Assembly (NCBI RefSeq): GCF_000430705.1
Contig: NZ_AUMN01000009.1
Coordinates: 62,001-126,000, forward strand
Direction: 5' to 3'
Source: Arthrobacter castelli DSM 16402
GTDB taxonomy: Bacteria; Actinomycetota; Actinomycetes; Actinomycetales; Micrococcaceae
Length of the DNA stretch: 64,000 nt
The notes beneath the pieces are model-generated. The model was not told the origin of the DNA. It saw nothing but the letters and a program-made list of their open reading frames with translations, and searched no databases. Below are positions 9,468 to 19,129 of this stretch, one piece after another. Position numbers and translations under genes: made by a program. Every line of letters starts with the position of its first letter. Within the stretch, counting starts at the first letter, position 1.

Positions 9468-10239
9468 GCCACACCAATCCGGCGAACCGGCCCGTCCGTT
9501 GATTGCGCCGATGGGAGAACAACCGGTCCTGCTCCATCGTGCACCCCGGCACGCGCTCCGTTTGAACGCCGAGCGCCTGCAGCTGCGCCTCGGCCCCGGC
9601 GCCCAGGTCAAGACCCGTGGTGCCCTGACGTGTTGTCGAGGCACTGCCCGGCACGGCTGCGGCCACCTCGGCAGCCAGCCCCGGCGGCACTTCGTAGCAA
9701 CTGCCACACACGGATGGGCCGATCCACGCCCGCACCTGTCCCTGGTGCACGGCTGCTTCCACCGCGCCCATGCAAGCTTTGAGCTCACGCACTGTCGCGG
9801 GAAGTATGCCGGCTGCCAGCCCTTGGCGCCCGGCATGGGCGACGGCGGTGGCCGCCACCGTCCCGGTGCCCGGCGCAAAGCCGGCGAGCACCACCGGGAG
9901 GCAGTCAGCGACCATCACCGCCATCGGGTGCTGCCCCGTTGGGGAGACCATGGCGTCCATGCTCCCGGGCCCCGAGCCGGAACCAGGCCCGGGGACAGCG
10001 TCCGGGCCGGGCGGATCCACAGGGACAAGTTGATCCGCCCGCGCCACGCGTGCAGAGTGCACCTGATTCATGAACCGCAGTCCGGCCGGATCGACGCCCA
10101 TAGCGACCGCCAGCTGCGCCCGGCCTTGGCGTACCGCCACCGGGTCGCCGTCGCCGGCATGCAGCGACAGGTTGCCCGCATCCACATCAGTGAACGCTGC
10201 TTCGACACCTGCTGCAATCTGCTGCCGCCACCAGAACAC
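9451..10239 (-). CDS. pgeF: PgeF/YfiH multicopper-oxidoreductase-like purine nucleoside or peptidoglycan editing factor
   Basis: A 262-residue member of the YfiH/LACC1 family. Members have been reported as purine nucleoside phosphorylases or deaminases, and the E. coli homologue keeps L-Ser out of peptidoglycan precursors. The zinc/catalytic triad is present: His61 in MNQVHSAR, Cys113 in VADCLPV and His135 in AVAHAGR. A short Gly/Pro/Ser stretch (residues 78-94) interrupts the N-terminal half. It is 19 bases downstream of ftsZ and overlaps yggS, so it is clearly part of the division operon. The exact substrate cannot be told from sequence. Confidence 0.9.
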   Translation of the reverse strand: MFWWRQQIAAGVEAAFTDVDAGNLSLHAGDGDPVAVRQGRAQLAVAMGVDPAGLRFMNQVHSARVARADQLVPVDPPGPDAVPGPGSGSGPGSMDAMVSPTGQHPMAVMVADCLPVVLAGFAPGTGTVAATAVAHAGRQGLAAGILPATVRELKACMGAVEAAVHQGQVRAWIGPSVCGSCYEVPPGLAAEVAAAVPGSASTTRQGTTGLDLGAGAEAQLQALGVQTERVPGCTMEQDRLFSHRRNQRTGRFAGLVWRGQTD

Positions 10240-10258
10240 GTCGTCCGACCGCCGCTGC

Positions 10259-11620
10259 TTATTTCAGGAAGTCGGGGACATCCAGGTCGTCCCGGCGCGA
10301 CTGCCCGTTGCCCGTATTCTCCGGCTCCACGACGGCAGGCATGTCAACATCGAATCCCCCATCGGCCGGGACCTGGCCGCCCTGCTGACCGCCCTGTCCC
10401 TGCTGGTAGACCGGCTGCTGGCCCTGCTGGTAGGCCGGCTGCTGACCCGGCTGCTGGTTTCCCTGCTGATACGTCGGCTGCTGGTTTCCCTGCTGGTACG
10501 CCGGCTGCTGACCCTGCTGGTAGGCCGGCTGCTGACTCGGCTGCTGGCCCTGCTGGTACGCCGGCTGCTGCCCCGACTGCTGACTGCCGTTGCCGGCCCA
10601 GGAGCCGGCACCCACGGAGGCGGGAATCGCTTCCTCCTGCCGCTGTTCCGGAATGGCCGGCGCAGAGGTGGCATCCACCTGGTCGAATCCGGCAGCAATC
10701 ACCGTGACGCGCGCCTCGTCGCCGAGCGCGTCGTCGATGACAGCACCGAAGATGATGTTGGCCTCCGGGTGTGCGACCTCCTGGACCAGGCGTGCGGCCT
10801 CGTTGATCTCGAACAGACCCAGGTCGGAGCCTCCCTGGATCGAGAGCAGCACGCCGTGGGCACCGTCGATGGATGCTTCCAGCAGCGGCGAGGCAATGGC
10901 CAGCTCGGCCGCCTTGACCGCCCGGTCGTCTCCCCTGGCGGACCCGATGCCCATCAGTGCGGACCCTGCGCCCTGCATCACGGACTTCACGTCCGCGAAG
11001 TCCAGGTTGATCAGGCCCGGGGTCGTGATCAGGTCGGTGATGCCTTGCACGCCGGAGAGCAGTACTTGGTCTGCGGATCGGAAGGCGTCAAGCATCGACA
11101 CATTCCTGTCGCTGATGGACAGCAACCGGTCGTTCGGAATAACGATCAATGTGTCGACTTCGTCGCGCAGCGAATCGATACCGGTCTCAGCCTGGGTTGA
11201 GCGGCGCCTGCCTTCGAAGGTGAACGGCCGGGTCACCACGCCAATGGTGAGCGCGCCCAGCGACCGGGCGATGCGCGCGACGACAGGTGCGCCGCCGGTG
11301 CCGGTTCCGCCTCCTTCACCCGCGGTGACAAAGACCATGTCCGCCCCGCGAAGCACTTCTTCAATTTCATCCTGGTGGTCGTCGGCCGCCTTGCGTCCCA
11401 CTTCCGGGTCTGCCCCGGCGCCCAGTCCACGGGTGAGTTCACGCCCGACGTCGAGCTTGACGTCGGCGTCGCTCATCAGCAGGGCCTGCGCATCGGTATT
11501 AATGGCGATGAACTCCACGCCCCGGAGTCCTACTTCAATCATCCGGTTGACGGCGTTCACGCCACCGCCGCCGATGCCGACGACCTTTATGACGGCTAAG
11601 TAATTCTGCGGTGCTGCCAC
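10259..11620 (-). CDS. ftsZ: FtsZ, tubulin-like division GTPase
   Basis: FtsZ polymerises into the Z ring that starts division. The GTPase core is complete, with [13 protein letters not shown], the tubulin signature GGGTGTG (within [15 protein letters not shown]), and the T7 loop NLDFADVKS. The GTG at 11620 ([12 protein letters not shown]) is chosen because it matches the N terminus seen in related FtsZ and has an AAGGGAC ribosome binding site. An in-frame GTG at 11650 would add ten residues. The C-terminal linker is unusually rich in repeats of the type [11 protein letters not shown] over about 65 residues. The protein ends in the conserved tail [10 protein letters not shown] that binds SepF and other partners. 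It has its own promoter upstream. Confidence 0.98.
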   Translation of the reverse strand: MAAPQNYLAVIKVVGIGGGGVNAVNRMIEVGLRGVEFIAINTDAQALLMSDADVKLDVGRELTRGLGAGADPEVGRKAADDHQDEIEEVLRGADMVFVTAGEGGGTGTGGAPVVARIARSLGALTIGVVTRPFTFEGRRRSTQAETGIDSLRDEVDTLIVIPNDRLLSISDRNVSMLDAFRSADQVLLSGVQGITDLITTPGLINLDFADVKSVMQGAGSALMGIGSARGDDRAVKAAELAIASPLLEASIDGAHGVLLSIQGGSDLGLFEINEAARLVQEVAHPEANIIFGAVIDDALGDEARVTVIAAGFDQVDATSAPAIPEQRQEEAIPASVGAGSWAGNGSQQSGQQPAYQQGQQPSQQPAYQQGQQPAYQQGNQQPTYQQGNQQPGQQPAYQQGQQPVYQQGQGGQQGGQVPADGGFDVDMPAVVEPENTGNGQSRRDDLDVPDFLK

Positions 11621-11709
11621 GTCCTGTGTCCCTTGTTCGAATCTCTGCACTGACTGTTCTTGCTCATACCGGAATGCTCTTCCCGGTTGGAAGCTCCTGA
11701 TTTCAACCT

Positions 11710-11730
11710 TAACCCTCTAGTTGAGGGTTA
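11710..11730. promoter_or_regulatory. Palindromic operator candidate over the ftsZ promoter
   Basis: Two perfect 8-bp arms, TAACCCTC (11710-11717) and GAGGGTTA (11723-11730), are separated by five bases and cover the spacer and -10 of the ftsZ promoter. MerR-type regulators bind palindromes in this position. A MerR protein of the FtsR type, known in Corynebacterium to control ftsZ, is encoded at 55302-56060. That FtsR is the one that binds here is my inference. Confidence 0.5.
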
Positions 11731-11742
11731 GAGTTATGTCAA
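11714..11742 (-). promoter_or_regulatory. ftsZ promoter
   Basis: On the minus strand a perfect -35 hexamer TTGACA (11742-11737) is followed after 17 bases by TAGAGG (11719-11714) as the -10. This would start transcription near 11707, giving a leader of about 87 bases before the ftsZ GTG. The -10 is weak, which fits activation by a protein bound over the spacer. Confidence 0.6.
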
Positions 11743-11926
11743 GTAATTCCTTAACCGAGACGCTATGGCCGATTGGATGCTCTTGCAACGACCGGGGCCA
11801 GCGTGTCGGCCGCAAACTTGCTACAGGGAAGAATTGGCGAAAATTCGGAAGAATCCGCCCTGGATGCAGCAGCCCGCAGCCGGCGGCCCTCACGTCCGGC
11901 TTTCCTTGCGTCGGGCTCTCCTTGCG

Positions 11927-12700
11927 TCAACGCGTGACCGGCCTGGTCGGCGAACTGACGTCATAGACCCGGATGGGGGCGGCTCCGGTTTCGGTGTCCT
12001 TCTTGCCTGCCTCTTCCAGCAGCACTTGGAGCACCTCGGCCTTCAGCTGGTTCTTCGTGGCGTTGCCCCAGATCACTTTCTTTCCGTTCTCCAGGGTCAG
12101 CACCACCGAATCAATGGATTCGGCCGAGGCATGCTCAAGCTTCGACCTGATCGAAGCGGGCAGCGAGGCAAGCACCTCCGTCGTGGTGCGGAAAATCTCC
12201 TCGCCCACCTGCCCGCTGGTCCCCTCGATCAGCGGCAGTTGGACCTTGCTGCGATCCTTGACGGAGGCCAATTCGGTTCCGGTCTTGTCGATCAGGGCGA
12301 ATTTCCCCCCTTTCTTGATCACCGCCACAGGGATCCGCTCCTGGACGTGGACCACCAGCTCCGACGGCGGATGCGCCTCAATGTCGACGTCGGCCACCTG
12401 CGGCACATCGTCGAGCAGCGAATGCACCTCGGAGGTAGTGACCTGCGGCAGCGGCACCCCCATCACCGGTTCGAGCTGCTTGCGGATTGTTTTATCCGTG
12501 GCGAGCTTGGTGCCGTCAATGGTCAGTGTCCTCACGGCAAACATCGGGGTGAAGATCACGGCCGCGATCAATGCTGCGACCAACACGGCCGCGGTTCCGC
12601 CACCGATCAGCCAGTTCCGCCGTCGGCGCCGCCACGCCGGGCGAGGCATCTCCACCACCGAGCCGGAGGTGTCTGTTTCAGTCTCCTTGGTCATTGCCAA
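11927..12700 (-). CDS. ftsQ: FtsQ/DivIB division protein
   Basis: A 257-residue bitopic membrane protein of the divisome that works with FtsL and FtsB to control septal peptidoglycan synthesis. A basic cytoplasmic stretch (RPAWRRRRRNW) leads into one transmembrane helix at about residues 31-52. An extracytoplasmic POTRA domain (VRTLTIDGTKLATDKTIRK, then VADVDIEAHPPSELVVHVQER) and the FtsQ beta domain follow. The first 23 bases overlap the murC 3' end. It is the last gene before the ftsZ promoter region. Confidence 0.93.
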   Translation of the reverse strand: MAMTKETETDTSGSVVEMPRPAWRRRRRNWLIGGGTAAVLVAALIAAVIFTPMFAVRTLTIDGTKLATDKTIRKQLEPVMGVPLPQVTTSEVHSLLDDVPQVADVDIEAHPPSELVVHVQERIPVAVIKKGGKFALIDKTGTELASVKDRSKVQLPLIEGTSGQVGEEIFRTTTEVLASLPASIRSKLEHASAESIDSVVLTLENGKKVIWGNATKNQLKAEVLQVLLEEAGKKDTETGAAPIRVYDVSSPTRPVTR

Positions 12701-14159
12701 CGGTGCCTCCCTCCAGCCGGTTCAGGATCAGCGGACCATATTGCGTGACGTCCCCGGCCCCCACTGTGAGGACGATATCGCCGCAGCTGGCCATCGAGAC
12801 GACCCGGTCCAGTGCCCGTTGCAAGTCGGGCTGGTAGCACCTGCCGGCGAGCCGGCCGGTGATCAGCTCGCTGGTGACCCCCTCCATTGGATCTTCCCGG
12901 GCCGGATAAATGTCCATCACAGTGGCCGAATCGGCCGCGGACAGTGCGTCGGCGAAGCCAACCGCGAATTCCTTGGTCCTGGAGAACAAATGCGGTTGGA
13001 ACAGCACATGCACCCGGCCGGGCCCCGCCACGGTGCGGGCGGCGGTCAGCGCCGCCAACACCTCCGTGGGGTGATGTGCGTAGTCGTCGAAGACCCGCAC
13101 CCCGCCGGCCTCTCCCTTGAACTCGAACCGCCGCGCCGCACCGGAGAATGCGGAAAGTCCCTCCGCGGCTGCATCCGCCGTCAGGCCAGCCTGCAATCCA
13201 GCTGCAAATGCGGCAGCGGCATTGAGTATGTTGTGCGTGCCCGGAACCGCCAGTACCAGCTCCTGGCGGCGGACCGTGCCGCCGTCGCCGAACTCCAGCA
13301 CCGCGGTGCTGGTCCTGTCCCACGACTCACTGGAGACGATCCTGACCGTCGACGATTCCGAGAACCCATAGGTCAGCACCCGGATCCCGCCACCGCCGCC
13401 CCGGTCGTCACCAGCCCATTCCGCGGCCGCCCGACCATCGCGCGCCCGTTCGCGCAGCCGCTCCACCAGTGCGCCTGCGCCGCCGTCGTCGGCACAGGCA
13501 ATCAGCGTCCCGCCGGGGGCCAGCCTGTCGACGAAACTGTCAAAGGCCGCATACACCGCCTCCGGCGACCCGTAATGGTCAAGGTGGTCCGGCTCCACAT
13601 TTGTTACAACAGCCACATTGGGCCGGTAGTTGAGGAAAGAACCGTCTGACTCGTCGGCCTCGGCAATGAACCAGTCCCCGCTGCCATGGGCGGCGTTGAC
13701 GGACAGGCCCGCCACGTCCCCGCCCACGGCAAAGGACGGGTCGAGGCCGTTGTGGTGCAGCATCACGGTGATCATCGCCGTCGTGGTGGTTTTCCCGTGG
13801 GTCCCGGCCACGGCCACCACCGACTTGCCGTCCATCGCAGCGGCCAAAGCCTGGGAACGATGGATCACCCGCGCGCCGGCGGCGGTTGCCGCCCGGACTT
13901 CGGGATTGTCACTTCGGATCGCGGTGGACACCACCACGGTGTCGGCGGATCCGGCCCATTCTGCGTTGTGTCCGGCATGCACAGTGGCACCGAGGCTGCC
14001 GAGCTGGGCAAGAATTTCGGAGTCGCGCGCATCGGATCCGGAGACCGTCACGGAACGTGCCAGCAGGATGCGCGCTATGGCGGACATCCCGGCTCCGCCG
14101 ATGCCGACGAAATGCACGTTGCCCAGCTCTTCTGCGGACGGGGTGGAACTGTATCTCAT
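12678..14159 (-). CDS. murC: UDP-N-acetylmuramate--L-alanine ligase
   Basis: MurC adds L-alanine to UDP-MurNAc using ATP, the first amino acid of the peptidoglycan stem. The 493-residue product has the N-terminal nucleotide-binding fold ([16 protein letters not shown]), the ATP loop GTHGKTTTT, the central [11 protein letters not shown] motif and the C-terminal ligase motif [10 protein letters not shown]. The ATG at 14159 ([11 protein letters not shown]) forms an ATGA overlap with the murG stop. Open frame upstream of it is a shadow of murG. The 3' end overlaps ftsQ by 23 bases. Confidence 0.97.
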   Translation of the reverse strand: MRYSSTPSAEELGNVHFVGIGGAGMSAIARILLARSVTVSGSDARDSEILAQLGSLGATVHAGHNAEWAGSADTVVVSTAIRSDNPEVRAATAAGARVIHRSQALAAAMDGKSVVAVAGTHGKTTTTAMITVMLHHNGLDPSFAVGGDVAGLSVNAAHGSGDWFIAEADESDGSFLNYRPNVAVVTNVEPDHLDHYGSPEAVYAAFDSFVDRLAPGGTLIACADDGGAGALVERLRERARDGRAAAEWAGDDRGGGGGIRVLTYGFSESSTVRIVSSESWDRTSTAVLEFGDGGTVRRQELVLAVPGTHNILNAAAAFAAGLQAGLTADAAAEGLSAFSGAARRFEFKGEAGGVRVFDDYAHHPTEVLAALTAARTVAGPGRVHVLFQPHLFSRTKEFAVGFADALSAADSATVMDIYPAREDPMEGVTSELITGRLAGRCYQPDLQRALDRVVSMASCGDIVLTVGAGDVTQYGPLILNRLEGGTVGNDQGD

Positions 14160-15259
14160 CGGACGCCGGCCACCTGTGCCACCAGCCGGGCCATCTGTTC
14201 GGCGGCGTCCTTGATGCCCATCGATTCTGCTGCCTCGCTCATTCGAGCCAGCGTGGATTCGTCCCAGAACAGCCGGGGAAGCCGGGTGGAGGCCCATTCG
14301 GGAGTGAACTCGGCGTCAGGCACCAGCTCCGCTCCCCCGGCGGCCACCACACCGGCGGCGTTCAGCGCCTGCTCGCCATTGCCGTGCGGCAAGGGCACCA
14401 GGATCGACGGCAGGCCCACCGCGCTGACTTCGCACACCGTCGCGGCTCCGGCCCGGGCCACCAGCAGGTCGGCCGCGGCGTAGGCATTCTGCATGCCGTC
14501 GACGTATTCGACCTGACGGTAATGCTGGTTCTGCACCAAGGCTCCATCGGCGTCGAAGTTCTGCTTGCCGCGTCCGGTGATGTGGAGGACCTGCACGTCC
14601 ACCGAGGCAAAAACGTCCTGGGAACCGGCCGCAGTCCTGTTGATGCTGGCGGCGCCCGAGGAGCCTCCGGTGATCACTAAGGTGGGCTTGTCCGGGTCGA
14701 GCCCGAGGGCGGTCCGTGCCGCGCTGCGGTGCCTGGAACGCTCCAGATAGGCAATGGCGGGGTTCATCGGCATACCAACCCATTGGGCGCCGGGCAGCCG
14801 GGTGTTGTCGAAGGCAACGGCGACGGCGGCCGCCCACCGTGCTCCCAGCCGATTGGCCAGGCCGGGCTTGGCGTTGGCCTCGTGAATCACCACGGGAACC
14901 TTCAACCGCCTGGCGGCGATGTACATCGGAGCCGAGACGTAGCCGCCGACACCGACCAAGACGGAGGCTCCGGCATCGCGCAGGATGCGCTCTGATGCGG
15001 CGATCGCGGTACGCAGCCGGCCGGGCAGCTTCAGCACGTCGGCACTCGGCCGGCGCGGCAGCGGCACCCGGGGAATCGTGGCCAATTCGTATCCGGCAGC
15101 CGGCACGAGTGTGGTTTCCATTCCACTGGCAGTTCCAACTGTCAGGATTTTCGCGTCCGGCCATCGGCGGGCAACGGCGTCGGCGATGGCAAGCATCGGA
15201 CTGACATGGCCGGCGGTGCCCCCTCCAGCGAGCACCACGGACAGTTCTGCACCGCTCAT
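14156..15259 (-). CDS. murG: UDP-N-acetylglucosamine--lipid I N-acetylglucosaminyltransferase
   Basis: MurG is a peripheral membrane GT-B glycosyltransferase that adds GlcNAc to lipid I to make lipid II. The 367-residue product starts [23 protein letters not shown], the canonical glycine-rich motif. The lipid-binding G loop [12 protein letters not shown] and the donor motif (VTGGSSGA) are present, and a third glycine loop (GNGEQALNA) binds UDP-GlcNAc. The ATG at 15259 overlaps the ftsW stop as ATGA. The reading frame stays open far upstream, but that part is a shadow of ftsW. Confidence 0.97.
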   Translation of the reverse strand: MSGAELSVVLAGGGTAGHVSPMLAIADAVARRWPDAKILTVGTASGMETTLVPAAGYELATIPRVPLPRRPSADVLKLPGRLRTAIAASERILRDAGASVLVGVGGYVSAPMYIAARRLKVPVVIHEANAKPGLANRLGARWAAAVAVAFDNTRLPGAQWVGMPMNPAIAYLERSRHRSAARTALGLDPDKPTLVITGGSSGAASINRTAAGSQDVFASVDVQVLHITGRGKQNFDADGALVQNQHYRQVEYVDGMQNAYAAADLLVARAGAATVCEVSAVGLPSILVPLPHGNGEQALNAAGVVAAGGAELVPDAEFTPEWASTRLPRLFWDESTLARMSEAAESMGIKDAAEQMARLVAQVAGVR

Positions 15260-16479
15260 GCGGAAGATTCCGCCGTCGTCTTCGCCGGCATCCTGCGTGC
15301 AAAGGCAAGGATCACGCCGATGCCTGCCAAAGTGAACACCAGGGCCGACCCGCCGTAGGAAATGAACGGCAGCGGAATCCCGATCACCGGCAGCAGCCCG
15401 GTCACCATACCGATATTGACGAAAGCCTGGCCGATAATCCAGACCATGATCGACCCGCTGAGGATGCGCACGAATGGATCCTGGTGGCGGGTGATGATCC
15501 GCGCGATCGCGACAGCGAGGATGCCGAACAGCGCCACAACCAGCAGTGTGCCGGCCAGCCCGAGTTCTTCGCCGATGATGGCAAAGATGAAGTCGTTGTG
15601 GGCCTCCGGGATCCAGCTCCACTTTTGCTGGCCCTGCCCCAGCCCGACGCCGGTCCATCCGCCTGAGGCCAGGGCGTAGAGTCCGTTGGTGGACTGATAG
15701 CAGCCCGCTTCTCCCACCGGGCAGACGCCGCGCAGCCAATTGGCCACACGCTCCATCCGATGCTCGCTGGTCACCGTCAGCGTCCCGGCCGCCACGATGC
15801 CGACAATAGTTGCTATGACGAACATCCTGGCCGGCGCACCGGCGAAAAACAGCGCCGCGGCGACGATCATCATCAGGATCAGGGCAGTACCCAGATCGTG
15901 GCCCAGGATCACCAGCCCAATGACCAGCAGCGCCACCGGGATCACCGGAATCAGCACATGCTGCCAGCGGCTGATCAGCTTCCCCTTGCGGGCCAGCACG
16001 GCAGCCATCCACAGCGCGAGGGCAAGCTTTGCGGCCTCGGAAGGCTGGGCGCTGAAGCTGCCGATAGCGATCCAGTTGCGGTTGCCGCCAACTGCGACCC
16101 CCAGTGGGGAGAAGACGAGCAGCAGCAGCACCAGTCCCAGCCCCAGGGCGGGCCATGCCAAGCGTTTCAGGAAACTAATGCTCATCCTCGACAACACCAG
16201 CATCAGCACGATCCCCAATACCGCGTAGATGGCCTGTTTAACCAGGTAATCGTAGGGGGACTTGCCCGAGGCGATGGCCTCCACCGCCGAGGCGGAAAGC
16301 ACCATCAGCAATCCGATGGCAGTCAGGGCCAGAGTGGCGCCGATGATCAGGTAGTACCCGGACCCGGAATTGGAATTGCCGCTGCCTTCCAGGAATGCCC
16401 AGAGTCGGGCCGGTCCATTGGGCCGGGACGGATTCCGCCCCGCCTTGCCCGCGCCCGGCCGGGTGGGCGTGGTGACCAT
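15256..16479 (-). CDS. ftsW: FtsW, septal SEDS peptidoglycan glycosyltransferase
   Basis: FtsW polymerises lipid II at the septum together with the class B penicillin-binding protein FtsI. The 407-residue protein has about ten transmembrane segments after a basic Pro-rich N terminus. SEDS family features are visible: [16 protein letters not shown], the extracellular loop with [22 protein letters not shown], the conserved AHNDFIFA motif, and [12 protein letters not shown] near the end. Its start shares one base with the murD stop (TAATG). Its partner ftsI is upstream in the same operon. Confidence 0.97.
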   Translation of the reverse strand: MVTTPTRPGAGKAGRNPSRPNGPARLWAFLEGSGNSNSGSGYYLIIGATLALTAIGLLMVLSASAVEAIASGKSPYDYLVKQAIYAVLGIVLMLVLSRMSISFLKRLAWPALGLGLVLLLLVFSPLGVAVGGNRNWIAIGSFSAQPSEAAKLALALWMAAVLARKGKLISRWQHVLIPVIPVALLVIGLVILGHDLGTALILMMIVAAALFFAGAPARMFVIATIVGIVAAGTLTVTSEHRMERVANWLRGVCPVGEAGCYQSTNGLYALASGGWTGVGLGQGQQKWSWIPEAHNDFIFAIIGEELGLAGTLLVVALFGILAVAIARIITRHQDPFVRILSGSIMVWIIGQAFVNIGMVTGLLPVIGIPLPFISYGGSALVFTLAGIGVILAFARRMPAKTTAESSA

Positions 16480-18029
16480 TACAGCTCCTTGGTGGTCGGC
16501 GCCTGCCCCTCCACGTACTCACGTACTGCTTCGATAAAAGCGTTGCCGCGGTGCGCGTAGGAAGGGAACTGATCCATCGATGCGGCAGCCGGGGCCATCA
16601 GCACCGTATCGCCGTCTCCGGCCGCATCCGCTGCCGCTGCCACCGCCGCGGACATGACATTACTGCCTGAGGCAGAACCCGCCACGCCGTTGGTGTCCGG
16701 CTGTTCCCCCTCAGTTTCCCCCGGCAGCGCCTCAATTATCGGCACATCCGGTGCGTGTCGCCGCAATGCTGTCTTCAGCCTCGAGGTATCGGCGCCGATC
16801 AGCACCACAGTTTTGAGCCGGGGCGCGTTCCGGGCCACCAAATCGTCATATTCAACACCCTTGGGCAGGCCCCCGGCGATCCAAATGACTTGTTTAAAGG
16901 CTTCCAGCGATGCTTCGGCGGCGTGGGGGTTGGTTGCCTTCGAATCGTTCACCCACGTCACGCCGGCATAGTGGGCGACCAGTTGGATCCGGTGTTCGCC
17001 GGGCCGATACGTCCGGATGCCCGCGGCGACGGCGCCGGGCTCGACGCCGGCAGCGCGCACCAGCGCGGCGGCAGCGAGGGCGTTGGCCACCAGGTGCCGT
17101 GCGGCGCCATGTTCAAAGTCGCCCAGCGCCGCCAGTTCCGCGGCGGAGGTGTGGCGGTCCTCGATGAAGGCACGGTCCACCAGCAGGTCATCAACCACGC
17201 CGAGCATGCTGATGTCCGGGCTGGAGGTGGTGAAGCCGATGGCCCGGCACCCTTCGACGACGTCGGCCTCGGCGACCATTCGTTGTGTTGCCGCATCCTC
17301 GTCGTTATAGACCGCCGCCACCCGGGTGTTGGCGTAAATCTTCGCCTTGTCCGCCAGGTAGCCCGCATACGAGCCATGCCAGTCCACGTGGTCTTCGGCC
17401 ACATTGAGGCAGACGCTGGCCAGCGGCGAGAGGGTGTGCGACCAGTGCAACTGGAAGCTGGACAATTCCAGCACCAGCACGTCAAAGCCTTCCGGGTCCC
17501 GGATGGCGTCAAGCACGGGGGTTCCAACGTTGCCCACCGCCGCCGCCCGCAGCCCGGAGGCCTGCAGCATCGATTCGGCCAGTCCCACGGTCGTCGTCTT
17601 ACCGTTGGTGCCCGTCACCGTCAGCCATTCGGCCGGCTTCCGGCCCTGGCGGTTGCGCAGCCGCCACGCCAGTTCGACATCCCCCCAGATCGGGATGCCG
17701 GCGCTGGCCGCGGCGGCCAGCAGCGGCTGAGCGGGTTTCCATCCCGGGGAGGTGACAACCAGCTGGGGCGCTCCGGCCGAGACGTCGGGCAGTGATTGGG
17801 CGTGTTCCGCTCCGAGCAGCACGTCGGAGACGCCAACGATCTTCAGAGTGTCGGCCTTGGCGCGGCTCTCGTCGTCGGTGGCGGCGTCGACGACGACGAC
17901 GTCGGCTCCCAGCTCGACCAGCGTATCGGCCGCGGAGAACCCGGAGACTCCAATCCCGGCCACAACGACCCGCAAGCCGTTCCAATCCGCATCCCAACTG
18001 GTCAACGAGTCGGTCCGTGCCGTGTTCAC
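16479..18029 (-). CDS. murD: UDP-N-acetylmuramoylalanine--D-glutamate ligase
   Basis: MurD adds D-glutamate to UDP-MurNAc-L-Ala. The 516-residue protein has the N-terminal Rossmann-like fold ([22 protein letters not shown]), the ATP loop [12 protein letters not shown], the central [12 protein letters not shown] motif and the C-terminal [10 protein letters not shown] motif. I place the start at GTG 18029, whose GTGA overlaps the mraY stop. An ATG upstream in the same frame would run into mraY coding sequence. Two Ser/Gly/Ala-rich loops make it longer than the usual 440-460 residues. Confidence 0.96.
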   Translation of the reverse strand: MNTARTDSLTSWDADWNGLRVVVAGIGVSGFSAADTLVELGADVVVVDAATDDESRAKADTLKIVGVSDVLLGAEHAQSLPDVSAGAPQLVVTSPGWKPAQPLLAAAASAGIPIWGDVELAWRLRNRQGRKPAEWLTVTGTNGKTTTVGLAESMLQASGLRAAAVGNVGTPVLDAIRDPEGFDVLVLELSSFQLHWSHTLSPLASVCLNVAEDHVDWHGSYAGYLADKAKIYANTRVAAVYNDEDAATQRMVAEADVVEGCRAIGFTTSSPDISMLGVVDDLLVDRAFIEDRHTSAAELAALGDFEHGAARHLVANALAAAALVRAAGVEPGAVAAGIRTYRPGEHRIQLVAHYAGVTWVNDSKATNPHAAEASLEAFKQVIWIAGGLPKGVEYDDLVARNAPRLKTVVLIGADTSRLKTALRRHAPDVPIIEALPGETEGEQPDTNGVAGSASGSNVMSAAVAAAADAAGDGDTVLMAPAAASMDQFPSYAHRGNAFIEAVREYVEGQAPTTKEL

Positions 18030-19129
18030 AGTCCGGCCACCCATTCGGCGTAGAAGATGCCCAGGCCAATGGCGACGAAGAGGCCGCACAGGATCCAGAA
18101 CCGGACCACGATCGTCACTTCTGCCCAGCCTTTGAGCTCGAAGTGGTGCTGGAGCGGAGCCATTTTAAAGATGCGTTTGCCTCCCGAGAGCTTGAAGAAT
18201 CCGACTTGGACAATGACTGACAGGCTGATGATCACGAAAAGCCCGGCGATAATAAGCAGCAGCAATTCGGTGCGGGACAAGATAGCGAACCCGGCCAGCG
18301 CACCACCCAGTGCCAGTGAACCGGTGTCGCCCATGAAGATCTTTGCAGGTGCTGTGTTCCACCAGAGGAACCCGATTAACGCCCCGCACAGCGCCCCGGC
18401 CAGCAGTGCCAGGTCAAAGGGATCGCGGACCTCGTAGCAGGCGCCGGTCACTCCGGGTGAACCGCAGCTTTGGTTTTGCTGCCAGATCCCCATCAGCAGG
18501 TAGGCGCTGAACACCATGACGCTGGCGCCGGCGGCCAGCCCGTCGAGCCCGTCGGTCAGATTCACCCCGTTGGTGGCGGCGGTAACGATCAGATTGGACC
18601 AGATCACGAAGAGGATAACCCCCACGATCGTTCCGGCAAACGCCAGATCCACAACGGTGTCGCGGACAAAGGAGATATGTGTCGACGCCGGGGTCCGCCC
18701 CCTGGAGTCGGGGAAGTTGAGCGCCAGCACGGCAAACAAGATGCCCACGGCACTCTGCAGGATGATCTTGGCGACGGCGTTCAGTCCGAGGCTGCGCTGC
18801 TTGGATATTTTGATGAAGTCGTCCAGGAAACCCACCAGGCCCATGCCCACCATCAACAGCAGCAACAAGCCGCCGGATATTGTCGGCCCCTGGCTGTCCG
18901 GATTGATCAGGTACACGATCAAATGGGTCAGCAAGTAAGCGGCGACGACGGACACAACCACCACCATGCCGCCCATCGTGGGGGTGCCGCGCTTGGTGTG
19001 GTGGGACGTGGGGCCGTCGTCGCGGATGAACTGGCCATAGCCGCGGCTGACCAGCAGCTTGATAAACAGCGGAGTTCCGACCAACGCGAAGATCAGCGAG
19101 AAGGCACCGCCCATGAGCAAGGTGATCAC
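18026..19129 (-). CDS. mraY: Phospho-N-acetylmuramoyl-pentapeptide transferase
   Basis: MraY transfers phospho-MurNAc-pentapeptide to undecaprenyl phosphate, making lipid I in the membrane. The 367-residue polytopic protein has ten predicted helices. Conserved motifs include [27 protein letters not shown] and [12 protein letters not shown], and the cytoplasmic HHFELKGW segment. The GTG start at 19129 overlaps the murF stop as GTGA, and its own stop overlaps the murD start. Confidence 0.98.
   Translation of the reverse strand: MITLLMGGAFSLIFALVGTPLFIKLLVSRGYGQFIRDDGPTSHHTKRGTPTMGGMVVVVSVVAAYLLTHLIVYLINPDSQGPTISGGLLLLLMVGMGLVGFLDDFIKISKQRSLGLNAVAKIILQSAVGILFAVLALNFPDSRGRTPASTHISFVRDTVVDLAFAGTIVGVILFVIWSNLIVTAATNGVNLTDGLDGLAAGASVMVFSAYLLMGIWQQNQSCGSPGVTGACYEVRDPFDLALLAGALCGALIGFLWWNTAPAKIFMGDTGSLALGGALAGFAILSRTELLLLIIAGLFVIISLSVIVQVGFFKLSGGKRIFKMAPLQHHFELKGWAEVTIVVRFWILCGLFVAIGLGIFYAEWVAGL

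Larger units (their letters stand above)
11621..11926. other. ftsQ-ftsZ intergenic region
   Basis: About 306 bases lie between ftsQ and ftsZ. The part nearest ftsZ holds a promoter and palindrome (listed separately). The rest, about 11743-11926, has no open frame I can support. It contains a small inverted repeat around a GAATT...AATTC core and a short repeated CTTTCCTTGCGTC/CTCTCCTTGCGTC element just past the ftsQ stop. Confidence 0.7.

Noticed and set aside
15260-16156. Upstream extension of the murG frame
   Set aside because: This part is ftsW read in another frame; MurG begins at the conserved glycine-rich N terminus at 15259.
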